From: an uncultured Faecalibacterium sp.
Lineage (GTDB): Bacteria > Bacillota > Clostridia > Oscillospirales > Ruminococcaceae
Length of the DNA stretch: 44,330 nucleotides
NCBI GenBank assembly: GCA_934547065.1
Contig: CAKTEF010000014.1
Coordinates: forward strand, 1-44,330
Direction: 5' to 3'
Below, piece by piece: positions 15,538 through 23,383 of this stretch. Numbering within the stretch: the stretch's first letter is position 1; the number at the start of each line of letters is the position of its first letter. The notes beneath the pieces are model-generated. The model was not told the origin of the DNA, ran no database searches, and worked only from the letters and a program-made list of their open reading frames with translations. Made by a program: the position numbers and the translations under genes.

Positions 15538-16143
15538 TCAGATCTGGGCTTCGGTGCCGTCCGGGCCGTAAAAACGGACGTAGTTTTTCCACTGCGGCTC
15601 ACCGATGGTGCTGCGGTAGCAGTCCGCCAGCCGGTCGATCGTTTCCTCCGCCGGGCTTTCCGGGCCGCCGGGGCAGGGCAGAACCAGCACCCGGAACCAG
15701 GCATCGAACAGATGTTCGGTCCAGCCGGTATCCTGTGCGCCGCAGCGGGCATAAAACCCCAGCCGCCGCACGGCCATGGCCTCGTCCGCTGCCTTTTCCG
15801 GGCACTCGGCCTCGATCAGGATGGCCGCAGCACCCGCTTCGTGCCGGGGCAGATCGGCCAGCAGGGCCGCCCCCAGGCCGGAAGCGCGATACGCGGGCAG
15901 GACCGCAAAATAATCCAGCTGGCTCACCGTGCAGCCTGCGGGCCGCACCATCAGCAGGTAGGCGGCCAGCGTCTCGCCCGCATACACGCCCCAGGTGTGG
16001 GCCGTGCCGGCGGCTTCGCTGTTCAGGATCATGCTCAGGGGTTTCAGCTCCCCGGCGGGGAAATCCCGGCGCATCTCGTCCAGATACACGCGCGTCAGCT
16101 GTTCTGCGGTCAGCAGCCGCCAGGTCAGGGTCTCAGGGATCAT
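15538..16143 (-). CDS. GNAT-family N-acetyltransferase
   Basis: 201 residues. A typical GNAT core is visible: TAHTWGVYAGETLAAYLL (strands 2-3), VSQLDYFAVLPAYRASGLGAALLADL (strand 4 and acetyl-CoA P-loop RASGLG), AAAILIEAECPE and RRLGFYARCGAQDTG (strand 5 to 6, with the RxGFYxxxG signature). The C-terminal ~45 residues (AEETIDRLADCYRSTIGEPQW) extend beyond the basic domain. Substrate unknown. AAAGGA precedes the ATG at ten bases. It sits 36 bases downstream of nagB and could be co-transcribed with it. Confidence 0.8.
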   Translation of the reverse strand: MIPETLTWRLLTAEQLTRVYLDEMRRDFPAGELKPLSMILNSEAAGTAHTWGVYAGETLAAYLLMVRPAGCTVSQLDYFAVLPAYRASGLGAALLADLPRHEAGAAAILIEAECPEKAADEAMAVRRLGFYARCGAQDTGWTEHLFDAWFRVLVLPCPGGPESPAEETIDRLADCYRSTIGEPQWKNYVRFYGPDGTEAQI

Positions 16144-16179
16144 AGGGAACGGTTCCTTTCTTGGGGAAACTGCAGCGGC

Positions 16180-16908
16180 TTACAGCAGGCTCAGGGCCTC
16201 CTCGTCGGCCACCAGGATGCAGTCCGGGTGCATCTGCAGAATGGAGCCGGGGCACTCCGGGGTCACAGGGCCTTCCACCACAGCCTTGACCGCCTTGGCC
16301 TTGGCCAGGCCGTTGGCCACCACCAGCACCTTGCGGGCCTGCATGATGGTCTTGATGCCCATGGTGTAGGCCTGCTTGGGCACCAGATCCTCGTTGCCGT
16401 CAAAGAAGCGCTTGTTGGCCTCGATGGTGGCGGGGGTCAGGTCCACGCAGTGGGTCTCCAGCTCAAAGGCCTCGCCCGGCTCGTTGAAGCCGATGTGGCC
16501 GTTGGGGCCAAGGCCCAGCAGCTGCAGGTCGATGCCGCCCACGCTGTGGATGATCTCGTTGTACTTTGCGCAGGCGTCTGCGGCATCGGGGTTGGTGCCG
16601 TCGGGCAGGTGGATGGCCTCCGGGCGGATGTTCACATGGTCAAACAGGTTCTTGTGCATGAAGCTCCAGTAGCTTTCCGGATGCTCCTTGGGCAGGCCGC
16701 GGTACTCGTCCAGGTTGACAGTGGTGACCTCCGAGAAATCCAGGTCGCCCTTGTTGTACCACTCCACCAGCTGGGCATAAGCACCCACGGGGGTGCCGCC
16801 GGTGGCCAGGCCCAGCACGCAGTTGGGTTTCATGATGACCTGCGCGGAAATGATGTTGGCCGCTTTGCGGGACATGTCCTTGTAATCCTTTGCACGAATG
16901 ATCTTCAT
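16180..16908 (-). CDS. nagB: Glucosamine-6-phosphate deaminase
   Basis: A 242-residue NagB/RpiA-fold isomerase-deaminase. It has GLATGGTPVGAYAQLVEWY (phosphate loop), VNLDEYRGLPKEHPESYWSFM (catalytic D67), and LGLGPNGHIGFNEPG (ring-opening H138). It converts glucosamine-6-phosphate to fructose-6-phosphate and ammonia, the last step of amino-sugar use after NagE and NagA encoded at 42272-44330. ATG 16908 follows GGAGG. Here nagB is not next to nagA. The last codons are closely mirrored by a 19-codon remnant in front of nagA (43396-43455), showing that a second nagB once stood there. Confidence 0.95.
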   Translation of the reverse strand: MKIIRAKDYKDMSRKAANIISAQVIMKPNCVLGLATGGTPVGAYAQLVEWYNKGDLDFSEVTTVNLDEYRGLPKEHPESYWSFMHKNLFDHVNIRPEAIHLPDGTNPDAADACAKYNEIIHSVGGIDLQLLGLGPNGHIGFNEPGEAFELETHCVDLTPATIEANKRFFDGNEDLVPKQAYTMGIKTIMQARKVLVVANGLAKAKAVKAVVEGPVTPECPGSILQMHPDCILVADEEALSLL

Positions 16909-17220
16909 AATGGAGCCTCCTGTTTCTTTTTCCGTTCGCTGCCGGATCGGGTGTTGCAGCGGTTTTTCGGCTCGTCGTACACAGCCTTGGTCCGATTGCC
17001 GCAGATGATCCGGCGGGCGTTCCGATCCGGGCATACCTATATAGTCTTATCTTAGCACATCCTCCGAAAAAAAGAAATAGCTTTTGTGAAATTTTTCACG
17101 GTTTTTGCCGCAATTTTCCCGGAATGCACCGGCCGCCAGCGGAATTTTTTGGGTTTTTTGTCAGTTCTTTCGCCAAGCCATGAAAAGTTTTTTCTTTTTT
17201 GTCTTTCCGGGCAAACCCGC
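16909..17220. other. Intergenic region between divergent nagB and prmA
   Basis: The half next to nagB would be a leader of about 125 nt. A minus-strand extended -10 (TGCTAAGAT) near 17050-17058 is the best promoter candidate. The centre is T-rich and A-rich (about 17065-17200) with no open frame that has a ribosome site. I see no riboswitch-like structure. Confidence 0.35.
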
Positions 17221-17249
17221 TTGCATCCGGGGCCGGAATCGGGTACTAT
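17221..17249 (+). promoter_or_regulatory. Predicted promoter of prmA-rsmE
   Basis: TTGCAT (17221-17226), 17-base spacer, TACTAT (17244-17249), about 40 bases before the prmA start. Confidence 0.65.
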
Positions 17250-17288
17250 ACTTACAGAAAAAAACAAGACCCAAGGAGGTTTCTTTTT

Positions 17289-18200
17289 ATGGAATGGACC
17301 GATATCCGCCTGACCGTGGCCAAAGCCGATGCCGACAACGCGGAGGCCGTTGCCACCATGATCGCCGAAGGCGGCATTTATATTGAAGATTACAGCGACA
17401 TTGAGCAGCAGGTAGCCGAGATCGCCCATGTGGACCTGATCGAGCAGGAACTGCTGGACAAGCCCCGCGACACCGTGATCATCCACATCTATCTGGAGCC
17501 GGGGGCCTCCCCCGTGGAACTGCTGGCCCTGATCGCCGCCCGGATGGAGGCTGCGGGCATCGCCTACACCGTGGAGACCGAGGGCGTGGAGCAGGAGGAC
17601 TGGCAGAACGGCTGGCGCAAATACTACCACCCCATGGACATCGGCCGCCGCCTGGCCATCGTGCCCTCCTGGCAGGAGTACGACACAAGCCGCGTCAAGC
17701 TGATCCTGGATCCCGGCCTGGCCTTTGGCACCGGCGGCCACGAGACCACCAGCCTGTGCCTGGAAGCGCTGGACGAGCGGGTGTGCGGCGGCGAGCGGGT
17801 GCTGGACATCGGCACCGGCAGCGGCATCCTGGCCATTGCCGCCCTCAAGCTGGGGGCTGCCCGCGCCGAGGGCGTAGACATTGACCCCGTGGCCGTGCGC
17901 ACCGCCGGGGAGAACGCGGCCCTGAACGGCGTGGCCGACCGGCTGACCGTGCTGGTGGGCGACCTTTCCGACAAGGCCAGCGGCCAATATGAGATCATCA
18001 CGGCCAACATCGTGGCCAATGCCATCATCAGCCTGGCCCCCGCCGTGCCCGGCCTGATGGCGGAGGATGCCGTGTTCATTGCCAGCGGCATCATCGACAG
18101 CCGCAAGGACGAAGTGATCGCCGCACTGGAAGCCGCAGGCCTTGCCGTGCAGCAGGTCAAGGAAAAGCGCGGCTGGGAGTGCATTGTCTGTAAAAAATAA
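17289..18200 (+). CDS. prmA: Ribosomal protein L11 methyltransferase
   Basis: A 303-residue class I methyltransferase. The N-terminal substrate-recognition domain (residues ~1-110) is followed by the linker with GTGGHETTSLCLEAL, SAM motif I VLDIGTGSGILAIAALKLGA, the acidic motif EGVDIDPVAV, and NIVANAI, the N-I-x-A motif typical of PrmA. It trimethylates lysines and the N-terminus of ribosomal protein L11. AAGGAGG precedes the ATG at 17289. The prmA-rsmE order is common in Firmicutes. Confidence 0.94.
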   Translation: MEWTDIRLTVAKADADNAEAVATMIAEGGIYIEDYSDIEQQVAEIAHVDLIEQELLDKPRDTVIIHIYLEPGASPVELLALIAARMEAAGIAYTVETEGVEQEDWQNGWRKYYHPMDIGRRLAIVPSWQEYDTSRVKLILDPGLAFGTGGHETTSLCLEALDERVCGGERVLDIGTGSGILAIAALKLGAARAEGVDIDPVAVRTAGENAALNGVADRLTVLVGDLSDKASGQYEIITANIVANAIISLAPAVPGLMAEDAVFIASGIIDSRKDEVIAALEAAGLAVQQVKEKRGWECIVCKK

Positions 18201-18260
18201 ACCTCTCAGTCGCTTCGCGCCAGCTCCCCTGGCAGGGGAGCCCTTGGCAGTCGGATCCAG
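18201..18260. repeat. Short dispersed intergenic repeat between prmA and rsmE
   Basis: It contains CTCTCAGTCGCTTCGCG, then the hairpin GCTCCCCT-GGC-AGGGGAGC (18223-18241), then CCTTGGCAGT. The last segment and the GCTCCCC-type arms recur in the larger element at 11995-12194. It looks like a truncated copy of the same family. The lack of a T tract argues against its being a normal terminator. Confidence 0.55.
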
Positions 18261-18332
18261 TTCGTACTGCCTGAACAGGGTTTTCCTGCCGGGAAAGTTT
18301 CTGGGCGAGCATGTAAAGATCAGGAGAAGCAA

Positions 18333-19076
18333 ATGCCGCATCGTTATTTTACCACTGAAATCTCCAACGGAACCGCCACGCTGCGCGGAGCCGATGCCCA
18401 CCATCTTTCCCGTGTGATGCGCGGCAGGGTGGGCGATACCGTGATCCTGTGCGACGGCAGCGCCGTGGAGTACACGGCCACCATCACCGGCTTCGGCCCG
18501 GAGACCGTGGACTTTACGGTGGAGCCGGGCTATCCCAGCGCCGCCGAGCCCAGCGTGGAAGTGACCCTGTTTGTGGGCTACCCCAAGCAGGACAAGCTGG
18601 AACAGGTCATCCGCCACGGCGTGGAGCTGGGCTGCTCCCACGTTGTGCCGTTCTTCAGCCGCTACTGTGTGGCCGCCCCCAAAAAAGAGGAGCAGAAGAA
18701 CGAGCGCTACAACCGCATCGCCTTTGAGGCCGCCAAGCAGTGCGGCCGGGGCATCCTGCCGGATGTGGCCCTGCCGCTGCCCAATTTCGGCGCGCTCTGC
18801 CGCAGCCTGGAGGGCTATGACATCGTGCTGTTCTGCTACGAGTGCGGCGGTGCCCCCCTGCGCCAGCTGCTGGCCGATGCCGCCCCTGCCGACGGCAAGC
18901 GCCTGAAGATCGCCCTGATCACCGGGGCCGAGGGCGGCTTTGCAGCCGAAGAAGCCGAGATGGCCGCCAGCGCCGGAGCCAAAACCGTCGGCCTTGGCCC
19001 CCGCATCCTCCGGTGCGAAACAGCCCCCCTGGCGGTTCTTTCCGCCGTAATGACCCTGACAGGGAACCTGGAGTAA
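18333..19076 (+). CDS. rsmE: 16S rRNA m3U1498 methyltransferase
   Basis: A 247-residue SPOUT-class methyltransferase. It has an N-terminal PUA-like domain (HHLSRVMRGRVGDTVILCDG), then the knot domain with KQDKLEQVIRHGVELG, AAKQCGRGILPDV, and the C-terminal SAM-binding knot ALITGAEGGFAAEEAEM and LGPRILRCETAPLAVLSAV, the RsmE signature. It methylates N3 of U1498 in the ribosomal decoding region. AGGAG precedes the ATG. Confidence 0.94.
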   Translation: MPHRYFTTEISNGTATLRGADAHHLSRVMRGRVGDTVILCDGSAVEYTATITGFGPETVDFTVEPGYPSAAEPSVEVTLFVGYPKQDKLEQVIRHGVELGCSHVVPFFSRYCVAAPKKEEQKNERYNRIAFEAAKQCGRGILPDVALPLPNFGALCRSLEGYDIVLFCYECGGAPLRQLLADAAPADGKRLKIALITGAEGGFAAEEAEMAASAGAKTVGLGPRILRCETAPLAVLSAVMTLTGNLE

Positions 19077-19093
19077 TTTCAACCTGCTTTTAT

Positions 19094-19125
19094 ACAAAAA
19101 GGACGGCGTGAGCCGTCCTTTTTGT
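19094..19125. terminator. Bidirectional terminator between rsmE and the toxin gene
   Basis: Perfect 14-bp inverted repeat with a GTGA loop; A5 on one side and T5 on the other allow it to work in both directions. Confidence 0.85.
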
Positions 19126-19133
19126 GTTACGAT

Positions 19134-19403
19134 TCAGTTTTCGTAGATTTCCCGCCGGTGGCCAACGCTCAACGCAAGGATCACCAGTTCCTGATCTTCG
19201 ATCAGGCAGATCAGCCGGTAATCACCGATGCGATACCGCCACTGCCCGCTCCGATTCGCCGTCAGACCCTTTCCATGCACACGGGGATCTGCACAGCCGA
19301 TCAGATTTTTGTCGATCCATGCTTTCAGCATCCGCTGCGTATAGCGATCCAGTTTTTTGAACTCTTTTTCAAAGCGCGGTGTCACTTCTACCCGGTAGCT
19401 CAT
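19134..19403 (-). CDS. RelE/ParE-superfamily toxin
   Basis: 89 residues of RelE/YafQ type: SYRVEVTPRFEKEFKKLDRYTQRMLKAWI (two helices and strand 1), then GKGLTANRSGQWRYRIGDYRLICLIEDQELVILALSVGHRREIYEN. The RYRIGDYRL and VGHRREIY segments are the conserved core, with the C-terminal H-R-R...Y residues typical of mRNA-cutting members. It should be a ribosome-dependent mRNA interferase neutralised by the upstream gene product. Its ATG overlaps the antitoxin stop by four bases, antitoxin first, the usual order. Confidence 0.88.
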   Translation of the reverse strand: MSYRVEVTPRFEKEFKKLDRYTQRMLKAWIDKNLIGCADPRVHGKGLTANRSGQWRYRIGDYRLICLIEDQELVILALSVGHRREIYEN

Positions 19404-19621
19404 AGCTCCAGTTCCTTCCAGAGATCCTCCACCGGGCGGCTCTGCTTTCCGCTTTGCAGATACTCCTTGCGTGCATCCTCTGCAACCGTCAGGTCATATT
19501 CATCTTCAATGCGCTCAAACAGCGCCCGCTTGAATGCTTCTCCCATCGACATGGAGTGAAGCCTTGCGTAGCTGTCCGCAAGCCTCCGTTCTTCTTCGGT
19601 CAAACGAATCGAGAATGCCAT
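19400..19621 (-). CDS. RHH-type antitoxin (RelB/DUF6290-like)
   Basis: 73 residues. The N-terminus MAFSIRLTEEERRLADSYAR followed by SMGEAFKRALFERIEDEYD is a ribbon-helix-helix DNA-binding domain (strand then two helices). The acidic C-terminal part would wrap the toxin. A perfect palindrome overlapping the -10 box (19640-19654) is the probable operator for autorepression. AAAGGAG precedes the ATG. Confidence 0.85.
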   Translation of the reverse strand: MAFSIRLTEEERRLADSYARLHSMSMGEAFKRALFERIEDEYDLTVAEDARKEYLQSGKQSRPVEDLWKELEL

Positions 19622-19639
19622 CGTATCATCTCCTTTGTA

Positions 19640-19674
19640 TAGTACATTGTACTACACTTTATGGGAACTGTCAA
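19640..19674 (-). promoter_or_regulatory. Promoter and operator of the RelE-type module
   Basis: Minus-strand TTGACA (19669-19674) overlaps the TGA stop of the upstream gene; a 17-base spacer leads to TACAAT (19646-19651). TAGTACATTGTACTA (19640-19654) is a perfect 7-1-7 palindrome covering the -10 box, the expected antitoxin operator. Confidence 0.85.
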
Positions 19675-21284
19675 TCTTTGCTTTCCGCTTCCAGCAGGGC
19701 CTTTTTCACGCCGATGAGGTTCTGCGGGCTCATGGAGAAGCTGCGCAGGCCAAGCTTGAGGTACTGCACAGTGTTGGCCGGGTTGCCCACGGCCAGGCCG
19801 CAGATCGTCACAGGGATGCCGCCCGCATCGGCGGCTTCCAGCACCATCCGGATCAGCTTTTTCATGGCATGGCTGGCCGGGCGGTAGTACCGCTCCGCAA
19901 TGGAAAGATCCCGGTCCACCGCGTGGGTGTACTGGATCAGGTCGTTCGTCTCGATCACAAAAAAGCGGCAGCCGTGCTCCACAAATTCCTCTGCCGTCAG
20001 GCAGGCCGAGGGCACGCTGAGCATCACGCCAAAGGGGGTGTCCTCGTTGAACGTTTCGCCCCGCTCCCGCAGGTGCCGGCGGCAGTGCTCCACCAGCCGC
20101 ATGGCCTCGTCCCAATCTTCCAGGTTGGTCACCATGGGGAACATCACCCGCAGCGGGCCATGGGCGGCCGCCCGCAGCAGGGCGCAGATCTGCGTTTCAA
20201 ACTGGTGGGGGCGGCGCAGGCTGCTGCGAATGCCCCGCAGCCCCAGTTTGGAAGATTCCGGCCCCCGGTGGGCATCGGCCACGGTGCGGTCGGCCCCGAA
20301 ATCAAAGGTGCGCACCGTGACCACGCCGCCCCTGGCCGCAGCCAGGCAGGACTGGTAGAACACAAACTGCTCCTGCTCGTCCACCGGGCGGCCCGGCAGC
20401 ATCATATAACCGCTGCGCAGCAGGCCCACGCCGCCGGCCCCGGACTGCAGCGCCGTTTCGATATCCTCCTGCCCAAAGCAGTTGGCCAGCAGTTCAAACG
20501 CCGTGCCGTCTTTCGTGCGGCAGGGCAGGGCGCTGATCCGGTTCATCTCCGCGTTTTCCCACTGCAGCTCGCAGATGCGGGCCACCGCCTGCTGGCGGGT
20601 GGCGGCATCCGGGTCCAGGATGCACTCCCCGTTGTTGGCATCCAGCACCACGGTACGGCCGTCGCAGTCGTCCAGAAACTCTCTGCCCACCTGCACCACG
20701 CCGGGGATGTGCATGGCCCGCGCAATGATGGCCGCATGGCTCTGGTTGCTGCCCTCGGAGGTGATGATGCCCAGGATCATCCCGGCGGGGACGCTGAACA
20801 GGTCGCTGGGCATCAGCAGGTCGGCTGCAAGGATCACCGGGTGGTCCAGCGCCAGCCAGACGCGCGGGCGGTTGGTCAGGATGTTCACCACCCGGCGGGC
20901 CGCATCCAGGATGTCCACGCTCCGCAGCTGCATGTAGGCGTTATCCTCCATGTGGGCCAGCTGGTCGGCATAGCGCCGGCCCACCCGCTCCATGGCCTCG
21001 GCGGAGCCGATGCCCGCCCGGATCTGGAAGCGGACCTCTTTCATAAAACCTTCATCTTCCAGCATCATGCTCTGGAACAGGAAGATCGCCTGCTCCGTGG
21101 GGCCGCTGCGCCGGGCCATGGCATCCAGCTCCTGCTGCGCGGTCTGCACCGCAGATTCCAGCAGTTTCTGCTCCCGCTCCGGGTTGAACGGCCCGGAGGG
21201 GAAGCTCTCGGTCTGCCGTTCCAGGCGGCTGACCTGCCCCAGCACCAGGCCGGGCGAAGCCGTATGTCCCTGATAGACTTTCAT
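19671..21284 (-). CDS. PTS enzyme I homologue with altered active site
   Basis: 537 residues with full enzyme I layout. The N-terminal phosphohistidine domain has GSNQSHAAIIARAMHIPGVV (phospho-acceptor H183). The PEP domain keeps R290, VRTFDFG (R325), MFPMVTNLED, TNDLIQYTHAVDR (N447, D448, R458) and ICGLA (C495). Changes from the canonical enzyme: the RTE motif reads R290-S-G; the magnesium-ligand Glu in the G-x-M-x-E-x-P motif is S423 (GVMLSVPS); the IGTND glycine is Glu; CGE is CGL. The protein is slightly short of the usual ~570 residues. It may be a regulatory or divergent enzyme I; it could still be phosphorylated at His. Its ATG overlaps the stop of the patatin gene. No HPr gene is near. 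Confidence 0.85.
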   Translation of the reverse strand: MKVYQGHTASPGLVLGQVSRLERQTESFPSGPFNPEREQKLLESAVQTAQQELDAMARRSGPTEQAIFLFQSMMLEDEGFMKEVRFQIRAGIGSAEAMERVGRRYADQLAHMEDNAYMQLRSVDILDAARRVVNILTNRPRVWLALDHPVILAADLLMPSDLFSVPAGMILGIITSEGSNQSHAAIIARAMHIPGVVQVGREFLDDCDGRTVVLDANNGECILDPDAATRQQAVARICELQWENAEMNRISALPCRTKDGTAFELLANCFGQEDIETALQSGAGGVGLLRSGYMMLPGRPVDEQEQFVFYQSCLAAARGGVVTVRTFDFGADRTVADAHRGPESSKLGLRGIRSSLRRPHQFETQICALLRAAAHGPLRVMFPMVTNLEDWDEAMRLVEHCRRHLRERGETFNEDTPFGVMLSVPSACLTAEEFVEHGCRFFVIETNDLIQYTHAVDRDLSIAERYYRPASHAMKKLIRMVLEAADAGGIPVTICGLAVGNPANTVQYLKLGLRSFSMSPQNLIGVKKALLEAESKD

Positions 21285-22453
21285 GGTTCGATCACCTCCG
21301 GCAGCACCGGCCCGGTCAGGGCACGGTACACAAGCGCCTGCAAAAATGTGTTGGGCAGCAGGGCCGCGCGGGCGGCCTGTGCCGCATTGCCGCTGCCCTC
21401 AAACAGCGGCGCAAAGCGTTCGATGCGCTCCCGGTCGCATATTTCAAGGAACGCTTCGGCCAGCGTATGGGTGGTATAGAACACGGTGGGGTCCACGCCC
21501 GCATCCTCGGCCGCCGCTTCCAGCGGGGCCAGCTGGACATCTTTCAGGTTGGCCAGCAGCAGAGCCGCATCCGCCGTCAAGGTCACGGGGTACTTTTCCC
21601 GCACCGTTTTCTGCACCTGCTGGAATTTCCACGCAAAGGCAGCGGCATCCTCACAGCTCCGGGCATCGCAGGAGACGGCGTAGGCACAGCCCCGCAGGTA
21701 CCCCATGGCGCGGCGGGTGTCGTAGTAGCCCAGCTCGATGTTCCGCCGGGCCGTTTCCGGGTCAAAGCGGAGGATGTCCCCCAACTCCCAGTAGCTGCGG
21801 ATCAGGGTGGTGGGCAGTCCGGTACGGTTTGGCAGGGTGATCCCCACCCCTTCCAGATCCACACAGATCAGCTCCTCGGCCCCCATCCGCTGGGCCAGGG
21901 CGGTGGGCATATTGTCGCGGTAGCCGCCGTCCAAAAACTGCACGCCGTCGATCTGCTTGGCGCGCAGGGCGGGGAAGCAGGCCGCCGAGGCCAGCAGATA
22001 ATCCTTGACCTTGCCCTGCGGGATCTCCTCCAGCGGCAGCTCCCGCGGCTTCAGGCCCCGCTTTTCCACCGTGACCAGGCCGAACCGGATGGGGGAAGCG
22101 CGCAGCGCGTCCTCGTCCAGCACCCGCTCCACGATCTCCTCCAGCGGGGCGACATCCATGCCGCCGGCCCGCACCACGTCCCGCAGGAACCGGTGCAGTT
22201 CCGAGAGGTCCGCGTTTTCCTCCGGCAGCTCCATCACATCCTGGCTGCGAATGCTCATCCACATGTCCCGCGCCGTCTCGTACAGATCCAGCACGAACAT
22301 GGCTCCGTTCAGGCTGCCCACGCTGGTGCCCGTGATCAGATCCGGCCGCCAGCCCAGCTCGGTCAACGCGCGCCACACGCCCACCTGATAGCTGCCGCGT
22401 GCGCCGCCGCCCGCCAGCACCAGCCCTTTTTGTCCTGCCCTGTTCTGTGCCAT
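21281..22453 (-). CDS. Patatin-like phospholipase
   Basis: 390 residues. The first ~200 form a patatin domain: oxyanion loop LAGGGARGSYQVGVWRAL, nucleophile elbow GTSVGSLNG (S44), and catalytic-dyad motif DGGYRDNMP (D175). The remaining ~190 residues, helical and starting near YWELGDILRFDPETARRNIELGYYDTRR, are an accessory region seen in many clostridial patatins. It is probably a cytoplasmic or membrane-associated acyl hydrolase. AGGGGG precedes the ATG at 22453; the 28 upstream codons in the frame lack a ribosome site. Operon with the enzyme I homologue, transcribed from a symmetric divergent promoter region (22491-22554). Confidence 0.9.
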   Translation of the reverse strand: MAQNRAGQKGLVLAGGGARGSYQVGVWRALTELGWRPDLITGTSVGSLNGAMFVLDLYETARDMWMSIRSQDVMELPEENADLSELHRFLRDVVRAGGMDVAPLEEIVERVLDEDALRASPIRFGLVTVEKRGLKPRELPLEEIPQGKVKDYLLASAACFPALRAKQIDGVQFLDGGYRDNMPTALAQRMGAEELICVDLEGVGITLPNRTGLPTTLIRSYWELGDILRFDPETARRNIELGYYDTRRAMGYLRGCAYAVSCDARSCEDAAAFAWKFQQVQKTVREKYPVTLTADAALLLANLKDVQLAPLEAAAEDAGVDPTVFYTTHTLAEAFLEICDRERIERFAPLFEGSGNAAQAARAALLPNTFLQALVYRALTGPVLPEVIEP

Positions 22454-22490
22454 TGTGCCGCCCCCTTTTGCCTTGTTCCGGGTCTTATCC

Positions 22491-22554
22491 AAAGTATACC
22501 ATGTTTTCAAGAAAATTTCTCTCTGTTTTTGGAACAAAATCCATGGTATACTTT
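22491..22554. promoter_or_regulatory. Symmetric divergent promoter region with 13-bp inverted repeats
   Basis: AAAGTATACCATG (22491-22503) and its exact reverse complement (22542-22554) flank 38 AT-rich bases. Each arm read outward is TGGTATACT, an extended -10 box, so one arm would drive the patatin-enzyme I operon leftward and the other the HAD gene rightward. -35 elements are poor. The symmetry could also be a binding site for one regulator of both units. Confidence 0.65.
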
Positions 22555-22590
22555 TGTCAGATTCTGTTTACGAATTGTGAGGAACTGTGT

Positions 22591-23241
22591 ATGCGCTGCA
22601 AGCAATGGATCTTTGATATGGACGGCACCCTGACCGACAGCATGACGCTGGTGTGGGAGGGTGCCCCGGCGGCCCTGCTGGCCCGCTACGGCCGCACGCC
22701 GAAAGCCGACCTGCGCTCCACGCTGCTGAGCATGGGGATGGACGAGGGCGCGGCCTACCTGATCCGGGAGTACGGCCTGCCGCTGCGGATGGAGGACTAC
22801 ATGGGCGTGATGCGCACCGTGATCGCCCGGCTGTACGAGGATGTGGAGCTCAAGCCCGGCGTGCGCCCGATGCTGGCCCGCCTGAAAGCCGAGGGAGCCC
22901 GGATGTGCATCTGCTCCAACACCTGGGCCGACCAGTGCCGCACCGTGCTGACCAGGCTTAGCATCGACGAATACTTTGAGTTTTACGTGGAGGCGCAGGG
23001 TCCTTTGCACAAAAGCCGCCCGGAGGTGTTTTTCCGGACCCTGCAGCGGCTGGGCGGCACCGATCCGGCCCGCTGCGCCGTCTGCGAGGACTCGCTCTAC
23101 GCCGCCCGCACCGCCCACGACGCGGGCTTTGCGGTCATCGGCATCGCCGATGCTGCCAGCGCCGCCGATGAGCCCCGGCTGAAAAAGCTCAGCACCCAGT
23201 TTCTGCGGGATTGGACGGAGCTGGACTGGACCGATCTTTGA
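22591..23241 (+). CDS. HAD-superfamily phosphatase (beta-phosphoglucomutase-like)
   Basis: 216 residues. Motif I is IFDMDGTLTDS (nucleophile D9, D11), motif II is CICSNTW, the motif III lysine lies in HKSRPEVFF, and motif IV is CAVCEDSLYAARTAHDAGFAVIGI. A helical cap sits between motifs I and II (residues ~20-85). It hydrolyses a phosphate ester of unknown identity. GTGAGGA lies before the ATG. Divergent from the patatin gene. Confidence 0.88.
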   Translation: MRCKQWIFDMDGTLTDSMTLVWEGAPAALLARYGRTPKADLRSTLLSMGMDEGAAYLIREYGLPLRMEDYMGVMRTVIARLYEDVELKPGVRPMLARLKAEGARMCICSNTWADQCRTVLTRLSIDEYFEFYVEAQGPLHKSRPEVFFRTLQRLGGTDPARCAVCEDSLYAARTAHDAGFAVIGIADAASAADEPRLKKLSTQFLRDWTELDWTDL

Positions 23242-23293
23242 TCGCTCCGGTGATCCAGAGGATCCGGCTCTCATCCGAACCACCCCATAAAGC

Positions 23294-23359
23294 AAAAAGC
23301 ATCCGTAAGGTTTTTCCGAAACGCGCCGATCCGCAGGAATCACCTTACCGATGCTTTTT
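23294..23359. terminator. Long-stem bidirectional terminator between HAD and LytTR genes
   Basis: 18-base arms (23294-23311 and 23342-23359) pair with one mismatch around a 30-base loop. A5 and T6 at the ends allow both directions. The architecture resembles the terminator at 4654-4725, although the arm sequences differ. Confidence 0.75.
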
Positions 23360-23383
23360 TCTATTTTTTATCGGAGCCTGTTT

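Noticed and set aside
16909..17034. In-frame N-terminal extension of NagB
   Set aside because: The extra 42 residues are Arg/Pro-rich, have no ribosome site, and are absent from NagB proteins; ATG 16908 has GGAGG and starts the normal domain.
17052..19097. Minus-strand frame of 681 codons across prmA and rsmE
   Set aside because: It spans two solid genes and the intergenic repeat, which is expected by chance in high-GC DNA. No motif was recognised.
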